This document shows positions 1 to 8,199 of a stretch of DNA of 32,982 bases, piece by piece. The DNA is from Pseudomonadota bacterium. GTDB taxonomy: Bacteria; Desulfobacterota; Desulfobulbia; Desulfobulbales; CALZHT01. The stretch is taken from NCBI GenBank assembly GCA_018823135.1, contig JAHJJF010000105.1, positions 1-32,982 of the forward strand, read 5' to 3'. The notes under the pieces are model-generated. The model saw only the letters and a list, made by a program, of their open reading frames with translations. It was not told the origin of the DNA and did no database searches. A program made the position numbers and the translations under genes. How positions within the stretch are numbered: the first letter of the stretch is position 1; the number at the start of each line of letters is the position of its first letter.

Positions 1-1
1 A

Positions 2-1231
2 AGAGTCGCCATTACCGGAATCGGGATTATCTCCTGCCTGGGACTCACACGGGAAGATGTACAACAATCACTCCGGGAGGGAGTAAGCGGCATAAAGCTC
101 CTGCCCGAGAGAAAAAAACTCGGGTTCCAAAGCGGCCTGAGCGGTGTTATCTCCGGCTTCAACGAAAAAGAATATCTCAACAGAAAAGCCAGAAAAACCC
201 TTCCTGAATTCGGCCTCTGGGCCTGGGCCGCAGTCACCCAGGCCTTGGACCAGGCTGGTATTGATCCGAAAGATCTCAATGGCGACGAACGCACCGGCCT
301 GATCTTCGGCAACGACTCCTCAACGGTCACCGCGGTTGAACAGGTGGATACCCTCCGCGCTGACCACGAAACCGCGACCATCGGCAGCGGCCATATCTTC
401 AGACTGCTCACCAGCACGATCACCCTCAATTTCAGCACCCTGCTCGGCATTCACGGCATGTCCTGGACGGTAAGCGGCGCCTGCGCCAGCGGCGCAATGG
501 CAATCGGCCAGGCCGCTGAACTCATTGCATACGGCAGACAGGACAGAATGATCTGCGGCGGCGCGCAGGAAATATCCTGGCAGTCCATGTGCAGCTTTGA
601 CGCCCTGGGAGCTTTTTCCCGCAGAGAAGACGACCCGCAATCAGCCTCCCGCCCCTTTGATCAGGGCCGGGATGGCCTGGTGCCAAGCGGCGGCGCGGCG
701 GCATTGATTCTGGAAGAGTATGATACCGCGGCAAAACGGGGAGCAAACATCCTTGGCGAGGTTTTAAGCTATGCCAACACTTCCGACGGCCATCATATTG
801 TTGTACCAAGCGGAGAAGGACTGGAAAGAGCCATGCACCAGGCCATCACCGAGTCCGGCCTTGCGCCTGATGATATCGACCTTGTCCTGGCCCACGCGAC
901 ATCCACTCCCACCGGCGACCAGGCCGAAGCCCTTGCCCTGCGGAAAATATTCGACACAGATACGGGAAAAACCGGGCCGATGATCACTGCGGTGAAAGGT
1001 CTCAGCGGCCATGAATTCTGGATGGCAGGGGCATCCCAGGCTGTATACGGCCTGCTCATGGCGCATGGGGGTTTTGTCGCCGGAAACCCCAACCTCAAAT
1101 TCCCTGATTCTTCGGCAAAAAACTTGCGTTTTCCTTTGGAAACCAGTAATCTATGCGTTTCAAATTTACTTTTAAACGCCGCTGGATTTGGTGGTACAAA
1201 TGCATGCTTGATCATAAAAATAATTCGCTGA
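2..1231 (+). CDS. Beta-ketoacyl-ACP synthase, FabB-like (5' end outside window)
   Basis: Elongating ketosynthase that would extend an ACP-bound chain by two carbons by decarboxylative condensation. The frame is open from the first complete codon at base 2, and the visible start (RVAITGIGIIS) is the usual N-terminal motif of the family, so probably only a few residues are missing. The catalytic Cys lies in GACASG (visible residue 161). The two His residues are in LAHATSTPTGD (298) and SGHEFWMAG (337), and the conserved Lys is just before the second, so it should be active. The STPTGD form resembles FabB (KAS I) more than FabF. The GHEFWMAG segment is unusual where GHTLGAAG or GHSLGAAG is normal. 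It ends 28 bases inside the next gene, so the two are translationally coupled. FabB-like class is an inference from motifs. Confidence 0.9.
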   Translation, partial: RVAITGIGIISCLGLTREDVQQSLREGVSGIKLLPERKKLGFQSGLSGVISGFNEKEYLNRKARKTLPEFGLWAWAAVTQALDQAGIDPKDLNGDERTGLIFGNDSSTVTAVEQVDTLRADHETATIGSGHIFRLLTSTITLNFSTLLGIHGMSWTVSGACASGAMAIGQAAELIAYGRQDRMICGGAQEISWQSMCSFDALGAFSRREDDPQSASRPFDQGRDGLVPSGGAAALILEEYDTAAKRGANILGEVLSYANTSDGHHIVVPSGEGLERAMHQAITESGLAPDDIDLVLAHATSTPTGDQAEALALRKIFDTDTGKTGPMITAVKGLSGHEFWMAGASQAVYGLLMAHGGFVAGNPNLKFPDSSAKNLRFPLETSNLCVSNLLLNAAGFGGTNACLIIKIIR

Positions 1232-2730
1232 ACAACGATGCCATTGTTATCGGCAGCGGCATCAGCGGACTGACCTCTGCGGCTCTTCTCGCCAAGAAGG
1301 GATGCAAGGTCGTAATACTTGAAAAAAACAGGAAACCCGGTGGCGCCTTAAGACGATTTAAACGGCAGGGCGTCCCCTTTGATGTTGGCTTCCATTACAC
1401 GGGCGGCCTTGGCCCAGGAGAAATACTCAACGTACTCTGGGAGTATATCGGCGTTTTGCCGCGCCTTACGACACAGCAATTCCCTGCGGAGGGGTGCGAT
1501 TGTGTCACGATTAAAGAGACCGACAAAACCGTAAGATGTTTTTTTTCTTACGAACGACTCAAGGATGAGCTTCAAAGGAAATTTCCCGAAGAAGCCACAG
1601 GAATTGCCGGTTATCTGGAAACGCTCAAAGATATCTGCAAGGACATTCCTTTTTACAACCTGGATATCCCGATCACCCCTTTTCTGCGTGGCCATATCGC
1701 CCCCATGGGAAGAGGGTTTGCAGAAGCCCTCGGCTCCTTTACCCGTGATCCCGCTCTCCATGCTGTTTTGTCTCTGCCGGCTTTTCTTCATGGCGTACCG
1801 CCCGCAAACGTCAGCATTGGCATTCATGCCATGGTTGCCCACGGATATTATTCCGGCGCCTATGCCGTTGACAACGGCGGCCAGGGGATAGTTGACGCTT
1901 TTATCCCGGTGCTTGAAAAATACGGGGTTGAAATAAAGACCGGCTGCGCAGCCGAAGAAATACTGATCAATAATAATGCTGTTGCGGGAGTTAAGACCAG
2001 GGAAGGAGAATTACTTTCCTCCAATGTAATCTTTACCGGACACCCCACATCGCTTCTGGATATTGTCCCGCATGAAATTTTCCGGCCAATCTTTGTCACC
2101 CGGCTTAAAGAATTAAAAAACACCGGTTCGATGTTCGCAGTTTTTGGCATGCTGAATGACGCTGTCAATACCAATGAGCTTTGCTGGGAGAATTACTACA
2201 ACATCGCCAAAGGCTTCGATTCACTGACTGTGGACAGGAATAATCCGGCCGACAGTTCACTGATGCTCACCGCACCCGGGATGAGAGACACGGATGCAGA
2301 CCTTTCCGGAGCATCAAAGAGTGTAATCCTCATGAGACCGGCGGATTGGAGCGAGACCGAACAATTCCAGCTTAACGGGAAAAAAACCAGATCGTACGCT
2401 TATGCGAATTGGAAGGAGCAGGCAACCCAACAGATGATTTCCAAGGCTAAAACCGCCTGGGGCGCCATTGGTGACATAACACCTCTGGCTGCGGGTTCGC
2501 CCCTCACCTTCCAGGATGAACTCGGGGCCCCAGAGGGCTCGGTGTACGGCGTACTGCACAGCATGGACCAGTTCATCACCGGCGCCCGCACCCGCCTGCC
2601 CGGACTCTATCTCAGCGGCCAGAGCACCTTGATGAATGGAGTGATGGGGTCATCCCTTGCAGGGTTTGTTACTGCCGGAGAAATACTTGGCCTTGAAAAG
2701 TTATGGGATGAAGTAAGAACATGTCGGTAA
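1204..2730 (+). CDS. CrtI/RetSat-like FAD-dependent oxidoreductase
   Basis: Flavoprotein of the phytoene desaturase / all-trans-retinol 13,14-reductase superfamily, about 508 residues, the normal length. The N-terminal dinucleotide-binding motif is AIVIGSGISGLTSAALLA followed by VVILEKNRKPGGALR. The C-terminal FAD motif is PGLYLSGQSTLMNGVMGSS. I chose the ATG at 1204 because an earlier ATG at 1153 adds an atypical basic stretch before the Rossmann motif and deepens overlap with the upstream ketosynthase. In this superfamily the substrates are polyenes, which are desaturated, isomerised or selectively reduced. Lying between two ketosynthases, it probably acts on an ACP-bound or released polyene (inference). 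It overlaps the next ketosynthase by 10 bases. No carotenoid genes accompany it, so a carotenoid role is unlikely. Confidence 0.88.
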   Translation: MLDHKNNSLNNDAIVIGSGISGLTSAALLAKKGCKVVILEKNRKPGGALRRFKRQGVPFDVGFHYTGGLGPGEILNVLWEYIGVLPRLTTQQFPAEGCDCVTIKETDKTVRCFFSYERLKDELQRKFPEEATGIAGYLETLKDICKDIPFYNLDIPITPFLRGHIAPMGRGFAEALGSFTRDPALHAVLSLPAFLHGVPPANVSIGIHAMVAHGYYSGAYAVDNGGQGIVDAFIPVLEKYGVEIKTGCAAEEILINNNAVAGVKTREGELLSSNVIFTGHPTSLLDIVPHEIFRPIFVTRLKELKNTGSMFAVFGMLNDAVNTNELCWENYYNIAKGFDSLTVDRNNPADSSLMLTAPGMRDTDADLSGASKSVILMRPADWSETEQFQLNGKKTRSYAYANWKEQATQQMISKAKTAWGAIGDITPLAAGSPLTFQDELGAPEGSVYGVLHSMDQFITGARTRLPGLYLSGQSTLMNGVMGSSLAGFVTAGEILGLEKLWDEVRTCR

Positions 2731-3953
2731 ATCGGGTAGTCATAACCGGGCGCGGCGCAGTTTCCCCTTTTGGGATCGGCACCAAACAGCTTACTGAGGG
2801 GGTATGGGAAAACCGATCCGCGGTTCGATTAATTGACGAATGGCGGAAAATCCGGGGCATGTATTCTTTTCTTGCCGCTCCGGTGCCTGTATTTGACCCA
2901 AAAGATTACCTGCCGCGGGGCCTGCGCCGCACCATGGGGGACATGGCGATCTACGCCACCCTGGCAGCACAGGAAGCGGTTGGCGATGCCGCGATTTCTG
3001 AAAATTTTCTGCAATCAGGAGCGGTGGGTGCGGCAATCGGTTCAACCACAGGCAGCCCCCAGGCATACGAAGATTTTTACAGGAAATTTCTGCCGGACGA
3101 AACTATTGAAGAGATTAAATCCGGAGTTTTTTTTAAAATAATGGGGCATTCCTGCGCCGCAAACGTCTGCCTCGCTTTAGGCATCGCCGGCGAACAGTGG
3201 TCGCCGGTCAGCGCCTGCACTTCGGCATCCCAGGCCCTGGGCCTTGGCTACATGCTGGTTAAAAGCGGCCGACAGAAAGCGGTCCTCTGCGGCGGAGCAG
3301 ACGAAGTGCATCACAGTGTGACCATGGTTTTCGATGTTGTCAAAGCAGCCTCAAGACAACTTGATACCCCCCAAACCACTCCCAGGCCCTTTGACGTGCT
3401 GCGAGACGGGGTGGTTTGTGGAGGAGGATCCGGCATACTGGTCCTGGAAAGTCTTGAATCAGCCCAGAGCCGCGGCGCCAGAATATATTGCGAGGTCTTG
3501 GGTTTCGGGCATGTAAACGACTGCAATCATATCGCCAATCCCCACGCGGATTCCATGGCTCATGCCATTCGCAACGCAATCGGCGAGGCCGAAGTGTCAA
3601 CCGATGACATCGATTACGTCAACGCCCATGCAACCGGGACTATACAGGGGGACATTGCCGAATCCCAGGCCATACATCAGGTCTTCGGCTCCAAAATCCC
3701 CGTGAGTTCTTTCAAGGGTCATATTGGACATACCCTGGGGGCAGCAGGGGCCCTTGAAACAATAATTGCCCTTGAAATGTTCAAGCGCCAGGAACTGATT
3801 CCCACATTGAACCTTGAAAACCCGGATCCGGAATGCGCCCCGGTTTCCTTTGTGAAAAAAATAGAAAAATCCAGTCTGAATACTATACTTAAAAATAATT
3901 TTGCCCTGGGAGGAGTTAATACTTCCCTGGTTCTCAGGAGGTGGGCATCGTGA
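2721..3953 (+). CDS. Beta-ketoacyl-ACP synthase II (FabF-like)
   Basis: Complete elongating ketosynthase of 410 residues, normal length for FabF. It opens with VVITGRGAVSPFG. The catalytic Cys166 is in SACTSASQAL, the first His303 in NAHATGTIQGD, Lys332 in SFKGH and the second His337 in GHIGHTLGAAG, so the Cys-His-His set is complete. It overlaps the oxidoreductase by 10 bases and its stop overlaps the ACP start by four (GTGA), which places it in a translationally coupled unit with its likely carrier protein. With the FabB-like enzyme upstream it gives the plus-strand operon two active condensing enzymes, presumably of different chain-length preference (inference). Confidence 0.93.
   Translation: MSVNRVVITGRGAVSPFGIGTKQLTEGVWENRSAVRLIDEWRKIRGMYSFLAAPVPVFDPKDYLPRGLRRTMGDMAIYATLAAQEAVGDAAISENFLQSGAVGAAIGSTTGSPQAYEDFYRKFLPDETIEEIKSGVFFKIMGHSCAANVCLALGIAGEQWSPVSACTSASQALGLGYMLVKSGRQKAVLCGGADEVHHSVTMVFDVVKAASRQLDTPQTTPRPFDVLRDGVVCGGGSGILVLESLESAQSRGARIYCEVLGFGHVNDCNHIANPHADSMAHAIRNAIGEAEVSTDDIDYVNAHATGTIQGDIAESQAIHQVFGSKIPVSSFKGHIGHTLGAAGALETIIALEMFKRQELIPTLNLENPDPECAPVSFVKKIEKSSLNTILKNNFALGGVNTSLVLRRWAS
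3936..3941 (+). promoter_or_regulatory. Ribosome binding site that sets the ACP start
   Basis: A consensus AGGAGG lies eight bases before the GTG at 3950. A GTG at 3941 in the same frame overlaps this site and cannot be the start, so the later GTG is preferred. Confidence 0.7.
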
Positions 3954-4216
3954 TATCAGACGAACAGGTCCGCGGACAGATCATTGATGTCCTGGCTGAT
4001 GAATTTGAACTTGATCCGGAGCTGTTAAAGCCCGAGGCAACCCTTTTTGACGATCTCGGCCTTGACAGCCTTGACGCCGTTGATATGATTGTTGCCCTTG
4101 AAAAATCATTCGGCATGAAAATGACCAACGAAGAAGCCATGCGCTCAGTCAGGACGCTGGATGACCTCTTCCTGACAATATTAAAAATCAGGGATCAGAA
4201 AGCTTCTGAAAAATAA
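3950..4216 (+). CDS. Acyl carrier protein
   Basis: Small acidic carrier of 88 residues. The phosphopantetheine attachment motif is DDLGLDSLDAVDMI, with the modified Ser in DSL, followed by the usual helix III region (ALEKSFGMKMTNEEAM). It holds growing or finished acyl chains as thioesters for the ketosynthases, the ligase and the acyltransferase around it. The GTG start at 3950 overlaps the stop of the preceding ketosynthase (GTGA). The acyltransferase starts three bases after its stop, so carrier and acyltransferase are likely made together. It is one of three different ACPs in the window, and nothing in the sequence says which enzymes use which carrier. Confidence 0.93.
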   Translation: MISDEQVRGQIIDVLADEFELDPELLKPEATLFDDLGLDSLDAVDMIVALEKSFGMKMTNEEAMRSVRTLDDLFLTILKIRDQKASEK

Positions 4217-4219
4217 CCC

Positions 4220-5035
4220 GTGAATGTAAAAAAACTCTTTCTCAACCTCTATATCTGGCCTGCGATGCTGATTGTCTCGGCAATCAGCATCGCCGTGGTA
4301 CTGCCTCTTGGATTGCTCATACTTCCTTTTATTACCAGCAAATCCAACAGCCAGATCATTCGCAACGGCATCCGGATTTACGGCTGGATGCTGGTTCGCA
4401 TTCTGCCCTTCATGGCGCCGGTCACCGTTGAAGACCGGTCCGGCGGCTTCACTACGCCGGTGATTTTCACCGCAAACCACAACTCTTCGGTTGACCCGTA
4501 TCTGTTCGGCATGCTGCCTTTTGAAAACGCCTTTGTAACCACCTGGCCTTTCAAGATTCCTTTTTACAATGTCGTTATGAAAATAGCGCAATACATTGAT
4601 GCGAACAGGGGCTGGGACCATGTAGAGACCCAGGGCCTTGAACTTCTTGATTCCGGCTGTTCACTCATTCTGTGGCCGGAGGGCCATCGCTCACGAGATG
4701 GCAAACTCGCCCGTTTTCGCAACGGCGCATTTCATCTTGCCTTAAAAAGCGGGCGTCCCATTGTTCCGGTCTGCATTTTAGGATCATTCAAACTCTTGCC
4801 ACCAGGCAGCAGGTTGCTTACGCCGTCCCGGGTGAAAATGGTGCTGCTGCCGCCGATTATTCCGTCGGGCAGCGCTGAAAACAACGAGGATGTTAAAAAG
4901 CTCAAAAATCGGGTAAAGGATTCAATCGCGGCAGAACAGGACAGGCAACAGCTGTTTACGCCAGAGCCGGCCAAAGCCGCAGGGCGTTTTGCCGATTATT
5001 CAACCCACCGCTCAACAGCAGGAACCAACGGATAA
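4220..5035 (+). CDS. PlsC-like 1-acyl-glycerol-3-phosphate-type acyltransferase
   Basis: Membrane-bound acyltransferase of 271 residues with a GTG start. A hydrophobic stretch at about residues 10-38 forms one or two membrane segments. The catalytic HX4D motif is NHNSSVD (residues 86-92), and the acceptor-phosphate motif is WPEGHRSRDG (about 151-160). Family members transfer an acyl group from acyl-ACP or acyl-CoA to a glycerophosphate or similar hydroxyl. Its position next to an ACP suggests it loads the pathway's acyl chain onto a membrane lipid head (inference). The tail after about residue 230 is polar and variable. Gaps of three and two bases on either side indicate operon membership. 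Confidence 0.9.
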   Translation: MNVKKLFLNLYIWPAMLIVSAISIAVVLPLGLLILPFITSKSNSQIIRNGIRIYGWMLVRILPFMAPVTVEDRSGGFTTPVIFTANHNSSVDPYLFGMLPFENAFVTTWPFKIPFYNVVMKIAQYIDANRGWDHVETQGLELLDSGCSLILWPEGHRSRDGKLARFRNGAFHLALKSGRPIVPVCILGSFKLLPPGSRLLTPSRVKMVLLPPIIPSGSAENNEDVKKLKNRVKDSIAAEQDRQQLFTPEPAKAAGRFADYSTHRSTAGTNG

Positions 5036-5037
5036 TT

Positions 5038-6339
5038 ATGTTTACGGATTTCTCACTGAAAAACGCCATAAAGCTCAGAAACACCGACCCTGAAACAGTC
5101 AGTGCTATCCAGGTTGAGCTGTTAAAAGAGCATATCAGGCAGGCTGCCAAGGCGCCGTATTACAGAAATCTTCTCGATTCTACCGGCTGCAATCCCGACG
5201 ATTTCAGTTCCCTTGCCGATCTGCGCGCGATCCCACTCACCGATCGTCACGATCTTGAACAGAATCCTGCTGATTTCCATGCCATATCACCGGCATTAAT
5301 GGCGGATCTGGCCCTCACTTCAGGGACCACCGGCGACAGTGTGATGATTCCGTATTCAGCAAACGACTTAAAAAGACTTGCCTTTAATGAAACCATCGGT
5401 TTCTGGGGAACAGGGATCCGCCCCGGCGACAGAATCCTGCTCTGCGTCACCATCGACCGTTGTTTTATTGCCGGTCTTGCTTATTATTCAGGTCTTGTAG
5501 AGCTTGGCGCTACAGCTATCCGTAGCGGCCCTGGGCAACCGGCCAGGCAATGGGATCTTATCCAGAAGCTTCAACCAGACGGCATGGTGGGTGTCCCTTC
5601 ATTTTTGCTGCGAATTGCCTCGTGGGCCAGGGAAAATGGTATAGACCCCGGCAAATCAGGAATCCGATCCATCGTGACAATCGGCGAACCGGTGCGGAAA
5701 GCCGACCATTCACTGACCGCCCTGGGCAGAGATCTTGAAAGCGCATGGGGCGGAAGGATTTTCTCCTCCTACGGGGCCACTGAAATGGAAACGGCATTCT
5801 GCGAATGCCAGGCTTTTCAGGGGAGCCATATCCATCCGGAACTGATGCTGGTGGAGATCATCGATGACCAGGGAAACCTTGTTCCGGCAGGGCATCCCGG
5901 CGAGGTCGTGGTCACCCCCATGGGTGTCGAAGGCCTGCCGCTTCTGCGCTTCCGTACCGGTGACATCGCCCGCCTCCATACGGCTCCCTGCTCCTGCGGC
6001 TGGCAGACCCCCAGACTGGGAGCAATTGAAGGCAGGCTGGCCCAGCGCCTGAAAGTCAAGGGCACTACCCTGTATCCTGAAATGATTTTCCAGGCCCTCC
6101 AGGAAATCCCCGGTGTTGAAGCTTCATATATCGAAGTCCGCTCATCCTATGACCTTGCCGATGAAATAACCGTTATAGTCGGAGCCGACGAACCTATTGA
6201 CAAAGTTACAATAAACGAGTTTTTACAGGCCCGCCTCCGTGTCCGCCCGGATGTGATAATCAGAAAAAAAGCCGACGTCCTCAATGTGATGGAAAAGGCC
6301 GGTGGACATAAATTGAAAAAATTCTTCGATCTACGTTAA
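5038..6339 (+). CDS. PaaK-like adenylate-forming acyl ligase
   Basis: Acyl-AMP/thioester ligase of 433 residues, the typical length of the phenylacetate-CoA ligase family. The ATP-phosphate loop is LTSGTTGDS (residues 93-101), the adenine-binding motif is SSYGATEME (243-251) and the ribose-binding region is RFRTGDIARL (about 304-313). A cysteine pair in CSCGWQTPRLG (318-328) matches the metal-binding loop often present in this family. It would activate a carboxylic acid and transfer it to CoA, or more likely here to the nearby ACP. In aryl-polyene clusters a ligase activates the aromatic starter, so an aryl acid is a reasonable but unproven substrate. No ammonia-lyase or aromatic-acid biosynthetic gene is visible. 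Confidence 0.88.
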   Translation: MFTDFSLKNAIKLRNTDPETVSAIQVELLKEHIRQAAKAPYYRNLLDSTGCNPDDFSSLADLRAIPLTDRHDLEQNPADFHAISPALMADLALTSGTTGDSVMIPYSANDLKRLAFNETIGFWGTGIRPGDRILLCVTIDRCFIAGLAYYSGLVELGATAIRSGPGQPARQWDLIQKLQPDGMVGVPSFLLRIASWARENGIDPGKSGIRSIVTIGEPVRKADHSLTALGRDLESAWGGRIFSSYGATEMETAFCECQAFQGSHIHPELMLVEIIDDQGNLVPAGHPGEVVVTPMGVEGLPLLRFRTGDIARLHTAPCSCGWQTPRLGAIEGRLAQRLKVKGTTLYPEMIFQALQEIPGVEASYIEVRSSYDLADEITVIVGADEPIDKVTINEFLQARLRVRPDVIIRKKADVLNVMEKAGGHKLKKFFDLR

Positions 6340-6350
6340 GAGAACACAAA

Positions 6351-7418
6351 ATGAAATGCTTTGGTGAACACTGGGGGTTAGAGTTCTCCCCTGAGGAAAT
6401 AGCAGAAGCCCGTGCTAAAAACGGACTTCTTTCCCTGGAACTGGAATTGTCAAGAGCCTGCAATTTACGCTGTATTTATTGCTACGCTGCTTCAGGCCTG
6501 CCCCAGGAAAATGAATTAACCTTTGAAGAAGTCTTGAGCGCCGCTGACCAGGCCATTGATCTCGGGGCCCGGAAAATTATTATTCTCGGCGGCGGCGAAC
6601 CCCTTCTTTACCCCCGTGTTTTTGAGGTAATGGATCATATCCTCAACAGAAACATCAAGGTGGACCTGTTTACAAACGGCATGCTGATCACCCCGGAACG
6701 GGCAAAAATGCTGTATGAGAGGGAAATTTCAGTAGTCGTTAAAATGAACAGCAGAAACGCTGAAACCCAGGATTTTCTTGCCGGCCATAAAGGCACTTTT
6801 GAAGCGATTGAAAAGGGGCTGAAAAATCTCCTTGCCGCAGGCTACCCCGATGAAGAACACGCCCTGGGTGTTGAAACGATAATCTGTCGACAGAATTATC
6901 AGGAGCTTCCGGATCTCTGGCGCTGGGCAAGACAGCAGGGAATTATCCCCTATGTTGAAATGATGACCATGCAGGGACGCGCCTTGGAAAATCGTGACCT
7001 TGAAGTTCCCATGGAGGATATTCAGAAGCTGTTTGAAACCCTTGCGGAAATAGATGCCAGAGATTTCGGCAATAAATGGACGCCCCATCCGCCCCTGGCT
7101 GCCTCACAATGCGCCCGCCATGAATATTCCTGCACAATAACCGCCATCGGCGAGGTCAATCCCTGCCCCGGGGTCAACGTTCTTGTCGGCAATATTCGCG
7201 AGCATTCCCTCAAAGATATCCTCAGCAGCAGCAAAGTTATTCACGAACTGCGAAACATCAGGACCAACATAAAGGGACGCTGCGGAGAATGCCATTTCGG
7301 AGAATACTGTTACGGTTGCCGCGGCCATGCATATCAGGTGACCGGAGATTATCTGGCAGAAGATCCACTCTGCTGGCTTGAGGTGCAGGCGGCAAAAACC
7401 GCTGAAGGCTCGAAGTAA
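6351..7418 (+). CDS. Radical SAM enzyme with SPASM-type C-terminal domain
   Basis: Radical SAM protein of 355 residues. The [4Fe-4S] motif is CNLRCIYC (Cys37, Cys41, Cys44), followed by the SAM-binding GGGEPL near residue 80. A Cys-rich C-terminus (CPG, then CGECHFGEYCYGCRG, then a late C before W) matches a SPASM or twitch domain binding auxiliary Fe-S clusters. Such enzymes usually modify peptides or small molecules by hydrogen abstraction, including ring closure. There is no candidate precursor peptide in the operon, so a lipid or ACP-bound substrate is more likely here (inference). It follows the ligase by 11 bases. SPASM enzymes also appear among ladderane candidate genes, as I recall. 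Confidence 0.88.
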   Translation: MKCFGEHWGLEFSPEEIAEARAKNGLLSLELELSRACNLRCIYCYAASGLPQENELTFEEVLSAADQAIDLGARKIIILGGGEPLLYPRVFEVMDHILNRNIKVDLFTNGMLITPERAKMLYEREISVVVKMNSRNAETQDFLAGHKGTFEAIEKGLKNLLAAGYPDEEHALGVETIICRQNYQELPDLWRWARQQGIIPYVEMMTMQGRALENRDLEVPMEDIQKLFETLAEIDARDFGNKWTPHPPLAASQCARHEYSCTITAIGEVNPCPGVNVLVGNIREHSLKDILSSSKVIHELRNIRTNIKGRCGECHFGEYCYGCRGHAYQVTGDYLAEDPLCWLEVQAAKTAEGSK

Positions 7419-7475
7419 AGAACTGTGGAATCAGTTACAAAATTAAATATCTATACTGTTCCGGAAAATTTTTTA

Positions 7476-8042
7476 ATGAACCATAAAAATATGCTTTTAG
7501 AATTAATTTTGTTCGGCCTGATTATGGTTATGCTTTCAGGTTGCAGCATTTCGATGATGATGCGAACGGATACGATTCTTGAACCTGACAGTGCACATGC
7601 CATCGTTACGTTCGTCAGGCCCAGCGCTTTTGGCGGCGCAATCAAGCTCAGCCTTTGGGACAGGGAGAAATTTATCGGAATCCTCGCGGCCCGGGCCCAG
7701 GTGCAATACCTGACAGAACCGGGGGAGCATCTGTTTATCGCTCAAGACGAAAACTGGTCCTATGTCAAAGCAAATCTGGAGGCGGGCAAACATTATTTCA
7801 TCATCGGCAAGGTCCTGCCAGGTGTCGGCAAAGCCCTTGTTGAGCTTGATCCGGTCAACAAGGAAGACGATTACCAGAAAAAAACGCAACAATGGCTCAC
7901 TGACCTGAATTCGACCACGGTGATACCAGAAAAGGTTACCGGCTTTGCAGATCTGCAAATGAGGCATATCAATAAGGCCATTGCCGATTATGATACCGGA
8001 GATGTCAAATTTTCCATACTTGAGTCTGGCGACCACATATAA
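7476..8042 (+). CDS. Lipoprotein with DUF2846-like domain
   Basis: Predicted exported lipoprotein of about 188 residues. A hydrophobic signal segment ends in the lipobox VMLSGC, with the Cys about 23 residues from the chosen ATG. A GTG start at 7425 would give a longer, less typical signal. The region FVRPSAFGGAIKLSLWD followed by a PGEHLF segment resembles DUF2846, a small beta-rich domain of unknown function. It lies 57 bases after the SPASM enzyme in the same direction, so it is probably the last gene of that operon. Its place in a biosynthetic operon suggests a role in handling or displaying the product at the envelope, but no activity can be assigned. Confidence 0.75.
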   Translation: MNHKNMLLELILFGLIMVMLSGCSISMMMRTDTILEPDSAHAIVTFVRPSAFGGAIKLSLWDREKFIGILAARAQVQYLTEPGEHLFIAQDENWSYVKANLEAGKHYFIIGKVLPGVGKALVELDPVNKEDDYQKKTQQWLTDLNSTTVIPEKVTGFADLQMRHINKAIADYDTGDVKFSILESGDHI

Positions 8043-8125
8043 CGCTCAGTTCAGGTGAAAAAACATTTAATCCAGACAAGTTATCGTTTTCCTTAAAATA
8101 GACGATATCCTGCCGCAATAATTAT

Positions 8126-8146
8126 CGGCAAGAATCACTCTTGCCG
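8126..8146. other. Short perfect hairpin between operon segments
   Basis: An 8-bp inverted repeat, CGGCAAGA and TCTTGCCG, surrounds a five-base loop. There is no T-tract on either strand, so it is not a classical intrinsic terminator. It lies between the lipoprotein and the next radical SAM gene. Confidence 0.4.
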
Positions 8147-8199
8147 GCATATTGAATGAACAACTCAACAGACACTGTAGGATGCGGGTAAACCGTGCC

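Noticed and set aside
2-1231. Truncated or broken ketosynthase pseudogene
   Set aside because: The frame is intact from the window edge, and all catalytic residues are present; the missing start is due to the window limit.
1204-2730. Carotenoid phytoene desaturase
   Set aside because: No phytoene synthase, GGPP synthase or other carotenoid gene is nearby; the context is ACP-dependent chain synthesis.
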